A DNA stretch of 64,000 nucleotides. Origin: Rhytidiadelphus loreus. Taxonomy: Eukaryota; Streptophyta; Bryopsida; Hypnales; Hylocomiaceae. Position 1 is the first letter of the stretch; each line of letters starts with the position of its first letter. Below are positions 25,001 through 35,600 of this stretch, piece after piece. The notes below the pieces were generated by a model, which saw only the letters and a list, made by a program, of their open reading frames with translations, made no database searches and had not been told where the DNA came from. The translations under genes were made by a program, and so were the position numbers. The stretch spans positions 31,508,863 through 31,572,862 of the forward strand of contig OX344761.1 in assembly GCA_947034895.1 (NCBI GenBank). The letters run 5' to 3'.

Positions 25001-25269
25001 GTAATGGGACCATTGATTTAAATGAGTTGAGGGAAGCTATGTTAAGCCTAGGAATTGGAGTAACGCCCCAAGTGTTGCAACTTCTCATGTTCAACTATGA
25101 TCGGACAGGTCAAAACTCTAGCATCGCCTTCGGCGACTTCATTGAGTGTGGATTGATTGTGAAAGGCCTAACAGAGAAGTTCATCTGTCATGATCCCCAA
25201 TACACTGGTGCCGCAAAAATCGATTACCAAACATTTATGATGATGGTCTTGCCCTTCATTGTTGCTTAG
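22071..25269 (+). CDS. IQ-BAG domain fused to penta-EF-hand calcium-binding module
   Basis: Four exons, 22071-22325, 22654-22984, 23278-23488 and 24921-25269, join in phase into 381 codons plus TAG. Residues 11-30 are a calmodulin-binding IQ motif (AIQAAYRGHLVRK). Residues 31 to about 115 form a BAG domain, the Hsp70 co-chaperone module; its hallmark LLLQLDSMQGVHPVV spans the exon 1/2 junction. A Pro/Tyr/Gln-rich linker follows in exon 2. From about residue 211 to the end comes a penta-EF-hand region like plant CML49/50: loops DVDGSGAIDTME (222-233) and DINGNGTIDLNE (290-301), then GLTEKF and VLPFIVA. Intron 1 has a GC donor (CAG|GCAACT). The BAG and EF parts share exon 2, so this is not a simple run-on of two genes. 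Likely role, by inference: calcium-responsive chaperone regulation. Confidence 0.85.
24250..24540. repeat. ~140 bp tandem duplication in intron 3
   Basis: Two diverged copies share the segments GATATCAATCT, CAATCTGA/CTG, TTCA(C)T..GAA AGCGCTCCTG/GTGCTCTTGA and AAAGTCATGTGATTT (or TTTGATTT). They lie between EF-hand exons 3 and 4. Confidence 0.6.
24565..24920. repeat. Minisatellite of copied 3' splice-site sequence
   Basis: Degenerate units combine GTGTTGTAGATTGGGACT and AAAGTCATGTGATGTTTG. The array runs directly into the real acceptor of exon 4 (GTGTTGTAG|ATTGGGACC), so it looks like repeated copies of that intron/exon border spread upstream. Several units keep a usable-looking TTGTAG acceptor. 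Confidence 0.7.
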
Positions 25270-26316
25270 TGCAACTCTTGTAGACATATACAACATTCTA
25301 CACTAGTGTAGAATGTGTCCCTTGAACAGTGTTGAAGCACCCAAGAATATCAGCTCAAAAGTCAAGAATCATCTTTGCTATGAGTCAAGAAAATGTGTTC
25401 AGCTCATCCTTTTGAAGTCACATTCTTCCTAGATATATCTTGGTGACTGTCCTTAAGGTTAAATGGGACCTTAAAATGGGAGGCTCTTGACTTGGTTATG
25501 AATGTTATGTATCTGAACCCACTGGGCTCACTGATCGTTAGTCATTGCCCAGCTTGTGCAGTAGAAAGTGCAGCCGGGTTATTACAGTTGTGTCTTGTAA
25601 TCTGAGAATAGGATGGCAAACAACTGTACCAACGCTTAGGAAATTCTGACCAGGTGCCCAACTTTGCAAGGGCTGCAGAAACTAATTTGTTGTCGTGTTT
25701 GCTAATCCCTATAACATGAAACAAGTTGTATTTACAGTGACGTAGTATTCTAAAGCTTAATGTTAATGAAGCAAGGAATCATGAATAAAAGACTCTACGT
25801 GCATTGTCACATTCATTATAAAAACATATGCAAGGTTCTTAGTGAGCAGCCAGGGTCGGTCTTTGTCTTGTAGTTTTGGTGTGGACCTGAGGTTCCTCAT
25901 ATGCATTTCCCTGTCTTACTTTCCCCTGTGAGTGACAAACCTGTGACTTTCCCCTGTGTCACAGATTTGTCACTCACACAGCTGTAAAAGTCATAGGTTT
26001 GTCACTCACAGGGGAAAGTAAGACAGGAAAATGCGTGTGTTACGGAGTACGTTTTAAGGGTAATGTTCACGAAGAAAGCAAGGAGTCCCAAAATGAAGAA
26101 TCTACAATCACAGAAATAAACATGCAAGACTCTCCAGGGTCTGTCTCCGTCCTGTAGTTTTGGCACCGCCCCAAGTTTCCATATCCAAGGTTGTTGACGA
26201 ACCTCCTCCAGAATGTTTTATGTTGAGCTTAATGTTCATGAAAAGCAAGCAAGCAAGCAATCACATGTTCGAAGAGTGACAACAACTTTCAAACCTGTGA
26301 AGGCTCGAAGCTGTCT
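25270..26316. other. Intergenic region with tandem blocks and a long hairpin
   Basis: This is the spacer between two convergent genes. It carries a diverged direct duplication, about 25756-25870 and 26058-26165. Shared pieces include TAATGTT..GAAG(A)AAGCAAGGA and CAGGGTC(G/T)GTCT..GTCxTGTAGTTTTGG. A third partial copy is near 26225-26262. The hairpin is listed separately. I see no gene. Confidence 0.6.
25903..26034. repeat. 132 bp fold-back hairpin
   Basis: The left arm starts GCATTTCCCTGTCTTACTTT and the right arm ends AAAGTAAGACAGGAAAATGC. The arms are about 44 bp with few mismatches and share the core CCCCTGTGAGTGACAAACCT. The ~45 bp between them contains a second, smaller CTGTGTCACAG / GTCACTCACACAG fold. 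It could be a fold-back insertion or a small-RNA precursor. It lies in the 3' flank of two convergent genes. Confidence 0.85.
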
Positions 26317-26652
26317 TCAATTCAACGGCTCAGGAGGGTATCCAATTGGACTGACAGACTCACGGCTGAGTGCATACGGGCGATCGGGACTCGTTTCCCG
26401 ACGGATCGGCATGGTGCGCAGAATAGAAGGAATGCGCTCGACAGGTTCGATTTCATCCAGCTCCTTCAGCGTGGCTTCGCGCTCCTCCTGCGTCACTGGA
26501 ACACTGAACCTCCGGGATTGCCCTGTTCTCTCCCCTTTCTCGATCGGGGCCTTGCCCAGGGTCAAGTCCGGCTGCTGCAGCTTCGTCTCGCTCCTCGTCC
26601 TGCTGGAGCTTTCGCTGCCTTCGGGGGGCTTGGACTTGGCCTTATCCGCCAT
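26317..26652 (-). CDS. Small hypothetical protein, 111 residues
   Basis: Single open exon with ATG at 26652 and TGA at 26317. The start is chosen because the next upstream in-frame codons look like leader sequence and the base composition turns strongly coding (GC-rich) at this ATG. The protein is hydrophilic and charged. It is Ser/Arg/Glu-rich at the N-terminus and has a central acidic helix (EEREATLKELDEIEPVERIP) followed by Arg- and Pro-rich sequence ending GYPPEPLN. There is no signal peptide or membrane segment. I do not recognise the family. It is convergent with the BAG-PEF gene. The region just upstream has AAACCCTAAA-type leader sequence common in plant 5' UTRs. Confidence 0.6.
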   Translation of the reverse strand: MADKAKSKPPEGSESSSRTRSETKLQQPDLTLGKAPIEKGERTGQSRRFSVPVTQEEREATLKELDEIEPVERIPSILRTMPIRRETSPDRPYALSRESVSPIGYPPEPLN

Positions 26653-27692
26653 GGATTGAAGGAGAATTGAGGGTGAAGTAATGCACTTGCACAATCACCT
26701 GTCAATACACGCAAGCTCCCCTCCGATCAGCACACCGTCAATCAAACCTTCCAATGCATCAAACCCTAAATTCAAGATTTTAGTGAATGGCAAATTCTTG
26801 AACCCGTAGGAAAGGGAATGGCGATAGAGTGTTCTGGCGTTTCAAAGATTGATTGATGTTTCAGAAATTGACCACCATTTTGAAACACTGGATAATTGAT
26901 TATGAATTACTACTCCCTCACAATCACCTATCAATACGTGCAAGGTCCCTTCCGATCAGCACACATTTCCTTCCCATGCATCTTTGAAATTCAAACCCTA
27001 ATTGCATTCAAATCCTAATTCAAAGATGGACTTTTCATAGTTTCAATTACCAGCAGTGCCTAATTCCATCTTTGTCGAAGAAATTCCAAGCTAAGATTCA
27101 AAATTTAATCTTCAGAAATTTTTCATGCAATAGATCTCAGAGAAGCACGGGATGGTAACCGTGGTGATTTTAAGCGACTGGAAGCGCACCAAGAGATGTG
27201 CCACAGATGAATCCCGAAATCTCGTACAAACCCCCGGATCCCACAAACCCTAACCCTAATCTGGTACATAAAAATTGGGCAACTGATGTGAATATTGGCT
27301 TGTAGTAAGGTAACTACACCTAATTGTGACTTGTTTGCAAAAATCCTTGTATTTAAACTTTGCATAAACTGTAAACTGTCTCCTTAAATTGTAGAAAAAT
27401 TGAAAAAAATAGTCAAATATGAGTACTGACCATAAAATAGTTGATTGGTCAATTTAGGGGTTAAAGGCCCTACTAAATTCTACACACGCTTCTATTTAGA
27501 AGGATAGTGGCTTGTAATTGGCTAGAGAATGTAATGATGGAAACCTCTTTTGGTTGATTAGCAACTTATACCCGTTAAGGGCGCACATGTATTCCTACAA
27601 GGTGATTATCACGACCAAACCCTCCACATCTCGGCCTTTCCAACCAAGCCTCATCAATTGGTCATAATGAAATCGTAGAAATGTTGCACGAA

Positions 27693-27728
<36 letters not shown>

Positions 27729-30402
27729 GAAAAGAAAAGAACTTTGATACTAAACCAAATTGAACCCAGAATCATGTAAAAAATAGGAATATCTAAAATA
27801 TGTAGCCAACCTCCTAAAAAAAGCAATGTACATAGACTAGGAGAATAAGGGTATAGCTTCGTGGTCCCTTAGGGCTTGAGGATAATAGATATTCTCACTC
27901 TTTTTAAAGAACCATACATGACACTCTTGCGTCATATGGCTTTGTTTTGGAAATATTCTGTCTCATCCCCTCTAACCAAGGCTACGCTTAGGTTCTCAAA
28001 TCACAAAGGCCTCATATAGATGTCTGAGTGTAGATGATCAACTCAAAGCCTAATAGCTTTAGCGATGCCTTGGAATTGGGTCTATTTTATCTTGCATAGG
28101 CTTAACTAAGAGAAGCCTACAACTTGTTCCGGTATTATTTCGGCCAACATGACACTTTTTAGGTAGGTAGAGTCATATGACGGACAATTGTCACATACGC
28201 TTCTACAAGAAGGGCCGGACCAAAAAGGCCAATTTCCTTTTACTCTAAAAAAAAAGAGGTAAAATGCAATGAAAGCTTATAGACAAAACTAGGGGCATTT
28301 GCTTCTTCAAAGAATGGGTAAAAATGGACTTGGAAAATACTCTTCTTATTTAGATTTTGTAGATTTTGTAGAGATTTTGTATTCACCTATTTAAATAAAT
28401 TTAAATTTTACACCATCAATTCATTTCAAATCCAAAGAATGTAAGCATTTAGGTTAATCCCTAAAGCTCTTTAAAATTTGAAATGATTTTTGGAGTTTTG
28501 GGGGAATTCAAAGTGAAGAAGGGATTTTGGTTTTCTTCTAAAATTTTTTTTGAGACTGCAAAATCAAACAATCTTTTAAGAAGTCTAATTTTTACAAAGA
28601 TCCAATAATTTGTTAAAAAGTTTTCTGTTTTTTTAACCTCCATTGTGAACAAGTAGAGCATAGCATTATTTTTCTTTTCATATCTTACATATACATCACT
28701 TCTCGACATTAATTTTTTTAAGGCAAGACCCTTGTATTAGTCAAGAATAAGATTCCATGGTTGTAAATTCTAAAAATTGGAATTTTTTTATTTATATAAC
28801 TATTTTTAGAAAATATTATTATTTGACAATTTAGAAAGTATTTTCTAATTTTTAACCTATGCAAAATTTCAATAGTTAAATATTCAACAAAATTACCTAG
28901 CTAATTTTAAATTATGCATTAATGAATTGTCATTGACTTCAATTTTGTGAGGCTTGGTATATACTCTATAGGTACATACATCTAGCTACACGATAGTAAT
29001 ATATTCACACTTGAAGAGTTCTTGAATTTATTAATCTAATTCTAACTATCATAAGTAAAGGACAATCCTCTCATATCCATTTGGAATATATCAATTTTCC
29101 TTGGAAAAAGATACAAAAAGGTTTAAAATAGAAATATTTTGCATGATGCATTTTATTCCTATAAAATTTTAAGAAATAAAATAAAACTTCAAAAAAATTG
29201 GCTTCTACATCTAGAGTTACTCTCAACTAAAATTGCCCAATAGATGCAATGCTAGGCAACAATGTTACAAACATACATGTTTTGAATTCCAATAATGTAA
29301 AGAGTACAAAATTTAAATTAAATGATCACAAACATTCAAAATTTCATGAAATTGAAAACCATAAAATGAAATTGAAAACCATGAAAGTCTATTTTCAATT
29401 TATTTAGTTTTTCAACATTAAAAAATATAAAAATGTACAACATTTTGCCTTTTTGAAGCAAATGTCTACTTTTGGATACTACTACTACTTTAAGTATCAA
29501 TAACAACCTCATTCTATGAGACATCAAGCATGTTTTTAGATATTGTCTCTTTCCTATATACATTTAATTGCAACATCCATGAACCTATCTTTCATAGTTG
29601 GTATTGGTTTTGAACTTGTTTTTTCCTAATTTTTTCCAACATTCTATGTAGGGTTCAAATCTAAGGAGTTCCCTAGTCAATTTATTGTGATAATGAATGC
29701 AATGATTTGATGCAATGGTTTTCACTTGGCAACAATTCATATTTTTAACCATTGAGACATTTACTTGGAGAGCTTGTATTATTGCTATCAATGGTGTGTT
29801 CACATAAAGTTAACCAAAAAACATAGTTCACAAAAGGGGGCATTAGAAATGTCCCTACCATTGTTGTCTACTACTATCTAATTATACTAATACACAACAA
29901 GTATGAAGTTCTCCTTTTCTTTCAAATATTATACTCTTCACTATTTCAAATTTCACAATGGCATTTGATGTTGCCAATAATTTAACAAGCCAAAAGATAC
30001 AAAAACTCAAAAATGGAATTTGGGCATTGAAAGAGTAGTGATCATTGGTCATTTATAAATGGCATCAACAAACCTCTCTACATCCCTATATAAATGGTTT
30101 GCTTTATCTAAAACTTCCACCATGGCAAGCTCACTAAGAAGTTCTACATTCATTGTTCGGACTTCATAGAGCATGGTCTCAATGGCTTCATAACTATCAC
30201 ACATTAAAGAGTCTTGTACAATAGCCTTTACATATATTGAATCACTCATTGAACATATCCCATACTCCTTAGTAGTATTTATAACCTCTTGAAAGAATTT
30301 CTCTATATAATTTTTCTTCCTTTTGGATTGATTTAGTTCAAGGTGCTTGGTAGTTGTTTCCACATCTATATTTAAAATCAAGGTTGGAATTTGTGTCCAT
30401 TA
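26653..30402. other. Long intergenic AT-rich region
   Basis: I see no supportable gene. The first ~400 bp are the likely 5' flank of the small gene at 26317-26652 and contain repeated CAATCACCT(A/G)TCAATAC(A/G)(C/T)GCAAG sequence, near 26692-26715 and 26919-26944. Short AACCCTAACCCTAAT telomere-like sequence occurs near 27245-27259, and a (TA)n tract lies at 27696-27724. A 110-codon leftward frame at 30049-30381 is mentioned among the rejected items. Confidence 0.5.
27696..27724. repeat. (TA)n microsatellite
   Basis: A perfect run of alternating TA, about 28 bp, in intergenic DNA. Confidence 0.9.
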
Positions 30403-30654
30403 GAGCATCCCCACCAATGAGGTCCGTATTCCTAAAAGCTTTGAGAAGACCTCATATGCAAATAGAAATACAGAAATTTCATTGCACCAACCTTTATCCA
30501 AAACCTGTATTTCTAAAATATACAAATTTTTGTAAAATTCTTCTCTAGTTTTGTGTCCAGAGGCTCAAATGGAGAACTTGCGAGGTCTCATCCCTACTTG
30601 AGGTTCCAAGCTCAATAAATAGATAGAAAAACAAAAGAGTTGGTAGGGATGCTC
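30403..30654. mobile_element. Tourist-like MITE (PIF/Harbinger type)
   Basis: A 252 bp element with terminal inverted repeats GAGCATCCCCACCAA and TTGGTAGGGATGCTC (one mismatch). It is flanked by the 3 bp duplication TTA (30400-30402 and 30655-30657). The GAGCATC ends and TTA target are those of PIF/Harbinger elements. The interior is AT-rich and non-coding. Confidence 0.85.
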
Positions 30655-32679
30655 TTAGCATTGAACCACTTTCAATTACTCCATACTAAATTGGTCTTGG
30701 GAGATGTAGTCTTGGAGGATGTTACATCCACTTCTTATTTCTTGTTTTTTAGTTTAGACCTCAATGCTTTCTCAATTTTCTAGAGAGAGTGAATTAAATT
30801 TCACTCAAAGTTTGAGTGTCAAATGAATTTCATTACAACCTAGCTTGTCAAGAGAGTTGAAACAAATCTTTAATTCAAGATGCTAAACCATGAAACCCTA
30901 AAACCTTTGTTAAAATTGCAATTTAATTTCATGTGGTATTTTCTAAACTAACCAAATATTCTATTAAGAATATCATTAGTTAATAGTGTATTACGTTGAA
31001 TGATATTGTGATATATAAAAATTATAAGTGATGCAATCTCTACTATCATGAATGAGTGGTGTAATCTCAATCTTAAGTCTGAAAGTAAAAGTAAAAAGTT
31101 GAATAAACTTAATGTAATATTTTCAAAGGAAAAAAAGGAATGACATATTTCTAAATTGATGTAGAAAGTAAAACAAAAGTTAAAGGCATAAAATTCTAGA
31201 ATGATTAAATTGATTTTTTTGTCAAATCTCTAGAAAAAAAAGTATAATTATGTTGTCCATTGATGACGTCTTTTATAGTATAGACAGCACATACACAAAG
31301 AATATTCATCTTGCTTTTATGAATACAAATTATATACTGTAATTATACACAATACCGGTAATGAATTTTAATTTGAAATATATTTTAATAAACATAGTTT
31401 TCTGTACTATTATTTTCAGATGTCATGTTCTCATCCAACAATTCCAACAACTTCCAATCACAAATATCGTTTCCTCAAATCTGAGTACTCCAATAATATC
31501 TATCTAATCTCTAATATGAAGGTAGTGAGTGAAATGATGAAATTTACATGGCAATACTGTAACATTATTATTACAACTGGGGTCAAATGTAAAATACTTC
31601 TCCAAAGAAACTGCTAGAAACAGCAGGCACAGGAGGATATGGTAATAAAATACTGTACCTTGAGTTCAAAAAATAATTACTGTTATGTGGAGAAACGCCC
31701 CACTCATCAAAATGGACAGAAAATTATGTTCAATTGGTGGAAACTTACTCTGAGTTGAATGAACATTTGTTTGACGGGATAGAAATTTATTCAAACAGAT
31801 GTGAGTTTAGAAAATCCCAAAGAAATTTATATTGGAGTGTTGAAACCTAGTTCACCACATTAAAAGAACTCATCCACTAAGTTAAGTTACAGTATGTGTT
31901 GGAACTGACCTCTGCCTGGGTAAGGTACGCACAGATCACCACACCAAACGAAGTACTATCAATAGCCGCTGATCAAGTTGCAAAAGCTGCAGTGTCGATT
32001 TCTCGCATTAGAAAAATTCTCGTTATGAGATTACACTAGATCGCCTCCAAGACTGGAGTTCTATCATTACACCTTTGCCTGTTCACAAGCACAGGAAACC
32101 CTGGCTGCCACTAGAATAAGACCTAAGCTACATAGACTTGAACAATGTTTAAGACACTTGACCATCTTCAAAGTGTTGCTGCTGCTAACTTGCTTAACAG
32201 ATCACCTACTCACTGGATCATGGCAAGTCTCATTTCTTCATGATAATGCTCCCGCAAAGAATCTTCCAAAGTGGATGAAAAATGACTACCTTTTTTTTTT
32301 GTGGAAAACGTCCTCAAGCAATCCAGCAGGTTCCCACCAAATGTGGATCTGACCATCGAATCAATCCGCGTCAATTGGCGCCCCTACATGACCACCAAAT
32401 TGCACTAAATCTGACCACCACAGCAGCGTTCGCTCTGTCCGTGGCAGTCCTCATAGTCAGCTCCCCTAATAGAAATACGTTCGAAGTTTATGGACGTCAA
32501 GTATATCTCGGAGCTCGTCCAACTGTTGAGCTCTGAGTCCAATCAGACTCCTCCTAAGCGACTGTAGATTTAAGTGGGGTGACTCCAATTGGATAATCTA
32601 CAACAAGGAACCCATAAGACAGAAGAATGTGACAATCAAAAAAGGAGACAGAGATAGAGTACGGGTCACTACGTAACCG
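30655..32679. other. Intergenic region and 3' flank of the SUV3 gene
   Basis: No gene recognised. The last ~700 bp (31900-32679) are less AT-rich than the rest and may be 3' UTR of SUV3 or the remnant of another gene. I saw no domain in any frame. Confidence 0.45.
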
Positions 32680-35600
32680 TCAGCAAACAGCAGGGATGCT
32701 TTTAGGTTGTCTCTCCTTTATAGAGACTCGAGGGTATGAAGGTCTGACTAGTCTGGGTCTCAAGCCAGGCTTCGCCGCAACAACCCTACCACCAAATTTC
32801 TTGGGACCCGGTTTCCTCCCTCGGCCATGCCACCGACCAGCAGACTGCACAAGGGATTGACCTAACAGCGTAGCGATATGAGTTGCCATCTCTGCAGCCC
32901 TTTCTTTCTGCACGAAAAGCTCCTCAGGGAAGTGCTGACTTAACCATAAGTACATGGATAGCACCTGTCAAGATTTCCAACATCGATGCATTAATTTGAC
33001 ACAAGGTTCGACGAGTAAAAGCAAACAAAAAAATAAAAATATAACGACAGAAATTCCTATCACTATAAGTAAAAGAAATCCCCGGAGATTGTGACCATAC
33101 TATTTAGCTTGCTTAGTCTAAATCAGTGCTGAAAACATACTGCATGCAGTTGCCTAATAATACAGTTGCCTCTCAACCACAATACATAGAAGTATAAGCA
33201 AAATATAGAATCAGTGAGATAAAAATATACCTGATGTCGAGTTTCCAGGTCCATAAGCTCAAACTCATCTCGGGCAGAGTTGAGGGGTGCTCCCATTTGC
33301 ACGACTACAGGAATCTTCTGACTGAACGCCAAGGCATAGCGGTATAGCGCTCCCAATGACTGCGGATCCCGGACGTTGACAGGGGTAAAACAGAAGTTGA
33401 ATCGGTCTACTAATGACAGGCCTTTCACCTTGTCAAGAACGCTTGCTACCCTCTGCAATTCGTGGGAAAGAAAAATTAAATTTCGTAGTCCAAAACCAAA
33501 TAATAATTCTGTAGAAGCGGACACCTAAGAGATATCCTAGAAGGGTTGCATTCCTAAACTCAAATGGCAAAAGATATATATTGCATGAAGTACTTTGAAA
33601 AACAATCTAATGCAGGACCAAAACAAGGAAAACAATTGCATTAAAGGTACAACGCAAAAAAACACGTTAAAGGGAACTGAGCAAGAGATAAGAATTCCAC
33701 GAAATAAACATAATAAAGATGTGGGACAAAAAAGTTCATTCCTCAGTTGGAGCTTTACCATAGTCATTTCTCCACCAAATTTAAAATTACTTACATACTC
33801 GGAAAGTTGAGAAAGAAGAAAAATGTATTAAAATTTGAGGTGGAGGCAATTGCCCTACCATCCTTTTAACACTAGCCAAGCACAATCCCAAGGAATGTGC
33901 CATGCTCATCGACATCCAACAACATTATTTTGACTCTACACCACTGCTCTTTAGAACCTCAAAGTGCCTCAAATCTCAAATCAAACTGCGAGTGTCTTGT
34001 AGGTCATGATTTTAACCATGATTCTAACCATGATTTTAATTTATTATTTCTAAAGTTCTTTACTATTTGTTTGATAGGCCTCAAAACTTAATACCTTTTG
34101 TCTCAATTTCATAGCTTTCAGAATATATGTAGTTTATATGTAGTTGGTAGTAAAATTTGGTGAAGAATTGATTATCCGGGGAAGCGTCTCAATGAGGAAT
34201 GGATCTTTTTGTTCCCGACTCTAAGCAGAGTACTCCAATATAAATTCAAAAATTGTGAAGTTTGGATAAAGTGGTTATGCAACATGTTCTCCATGTAAAC
34301 TAGTGCCAGCAACTCAAAGGCACGTTTTTATCTCGATAATAAAGCAAAATTTATTTAGAATCGAAGCTTACTTTCAAATTATCATAGCGGCAGAGGAAGT
34401 ATGCACCGTCCAACCGACATGTCTCTGCAAACCTGTACGACGAAAGGCGTATTAATAAGAATACTACCAAAGCCACCATCACAATCAATGTAACATAACT
34501 GCTTCATTGTATTTATCCATGAGCCATAAAATGGAACGGTAGAAGTAGTTGGGTTTTTACTCTTCCGAACAAACTCTATAATAGTATAATCTCCAAAATT
34601 CATTTACATACATCAACATTTAATATTGCTCATTCAAACAAGTCATTCATACCTCTCCAGCAAGTGAGCAAATGACGTCTCTGGGAGCTGACTAGCAAAA
34701 AGCTCCACCTATCGTACAGCAAAACAAAAGATTTCAACAATCACGAATTACGAGGTTATTATAACTAGAAAGAACACACAGTGCAACCTCGAAACATTTC
34801 TATGAGTTGAACGACAGATTCAAGGCGTAAAGAATCAGAATACAATGAACACAGCTAAAATAGTTTCGCATTATTGTTTTTTAACGCAGATGATGCAACC
34901 ACTCTTAGCATAACACGAAACAAAAGGAGGCATCAAAATGCTTGAAGTTACTCATCATGGAACTGAAAACCAGGATCCACATGGATTCAAATACACTGAT
35001 TTTTCCTATTAGAGCGTGTGAATCTAGTGTACCAAAATCACAATAAAATAGTTAAATTGATATAGACTGAAATACTATTGTATTGTACCAATTTCCTCAA
35101 GAATAAAACCGTGTAGTGACACTATTTTTGAACATCACAAATAGTGCAAATTAGTGTAGTACCAAATGAACATATTGCGATACAGTTAGCAAGCAGGATG
35201 TCTACTAACCTGTTCATATACTGGGAATAGACCTGCTGCAGTGGCAGGCTCAAAGTCTTGCTGCAATGACTGCTCCAGATACGCTACGTCCTGTGAGTAG
35301 AAGGCAGTAGTTACACCATCTGGAAATATACTCCCCCGGCGTCCTGCCCTCCCTGCAATCTGCTTCACCTGAGGAGCTGGAATAGGTCTCTTTGCATCAC
35401 CATCAAATTTTTCAAGAGAATAGAACACAACCCGTCGTATGTTGAGATTCAGACCCATCCCAACAGCATCACTTGCGACCAGGACGTCATATCCGCTATT
35501 TGGGTCATTGAACAACTTCGCTTGCTGAGTTCTTGTCTCAGGTGGAAGGGCTCCGTATACAACACAGCACTTGTGATTTGTTGCTAATTCCACTTCCCGC

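Noticed and set aside
27245..27259. Telomere-like AACCCTAACCCTAAT
   Set aside because: Only two units. The plant telomere unit is TTTAGGG, and such short motifs are common in plant promoters and leaders.
30049..30381. Leftward 110-codon frame with an acidic/helical look, next to the Tourist-like MITE
   Set aside because: No ATG start, no recognised motif, no splice context, and AT-rich composition like its surroundings. At best a remnant of a transposon accessory gene.
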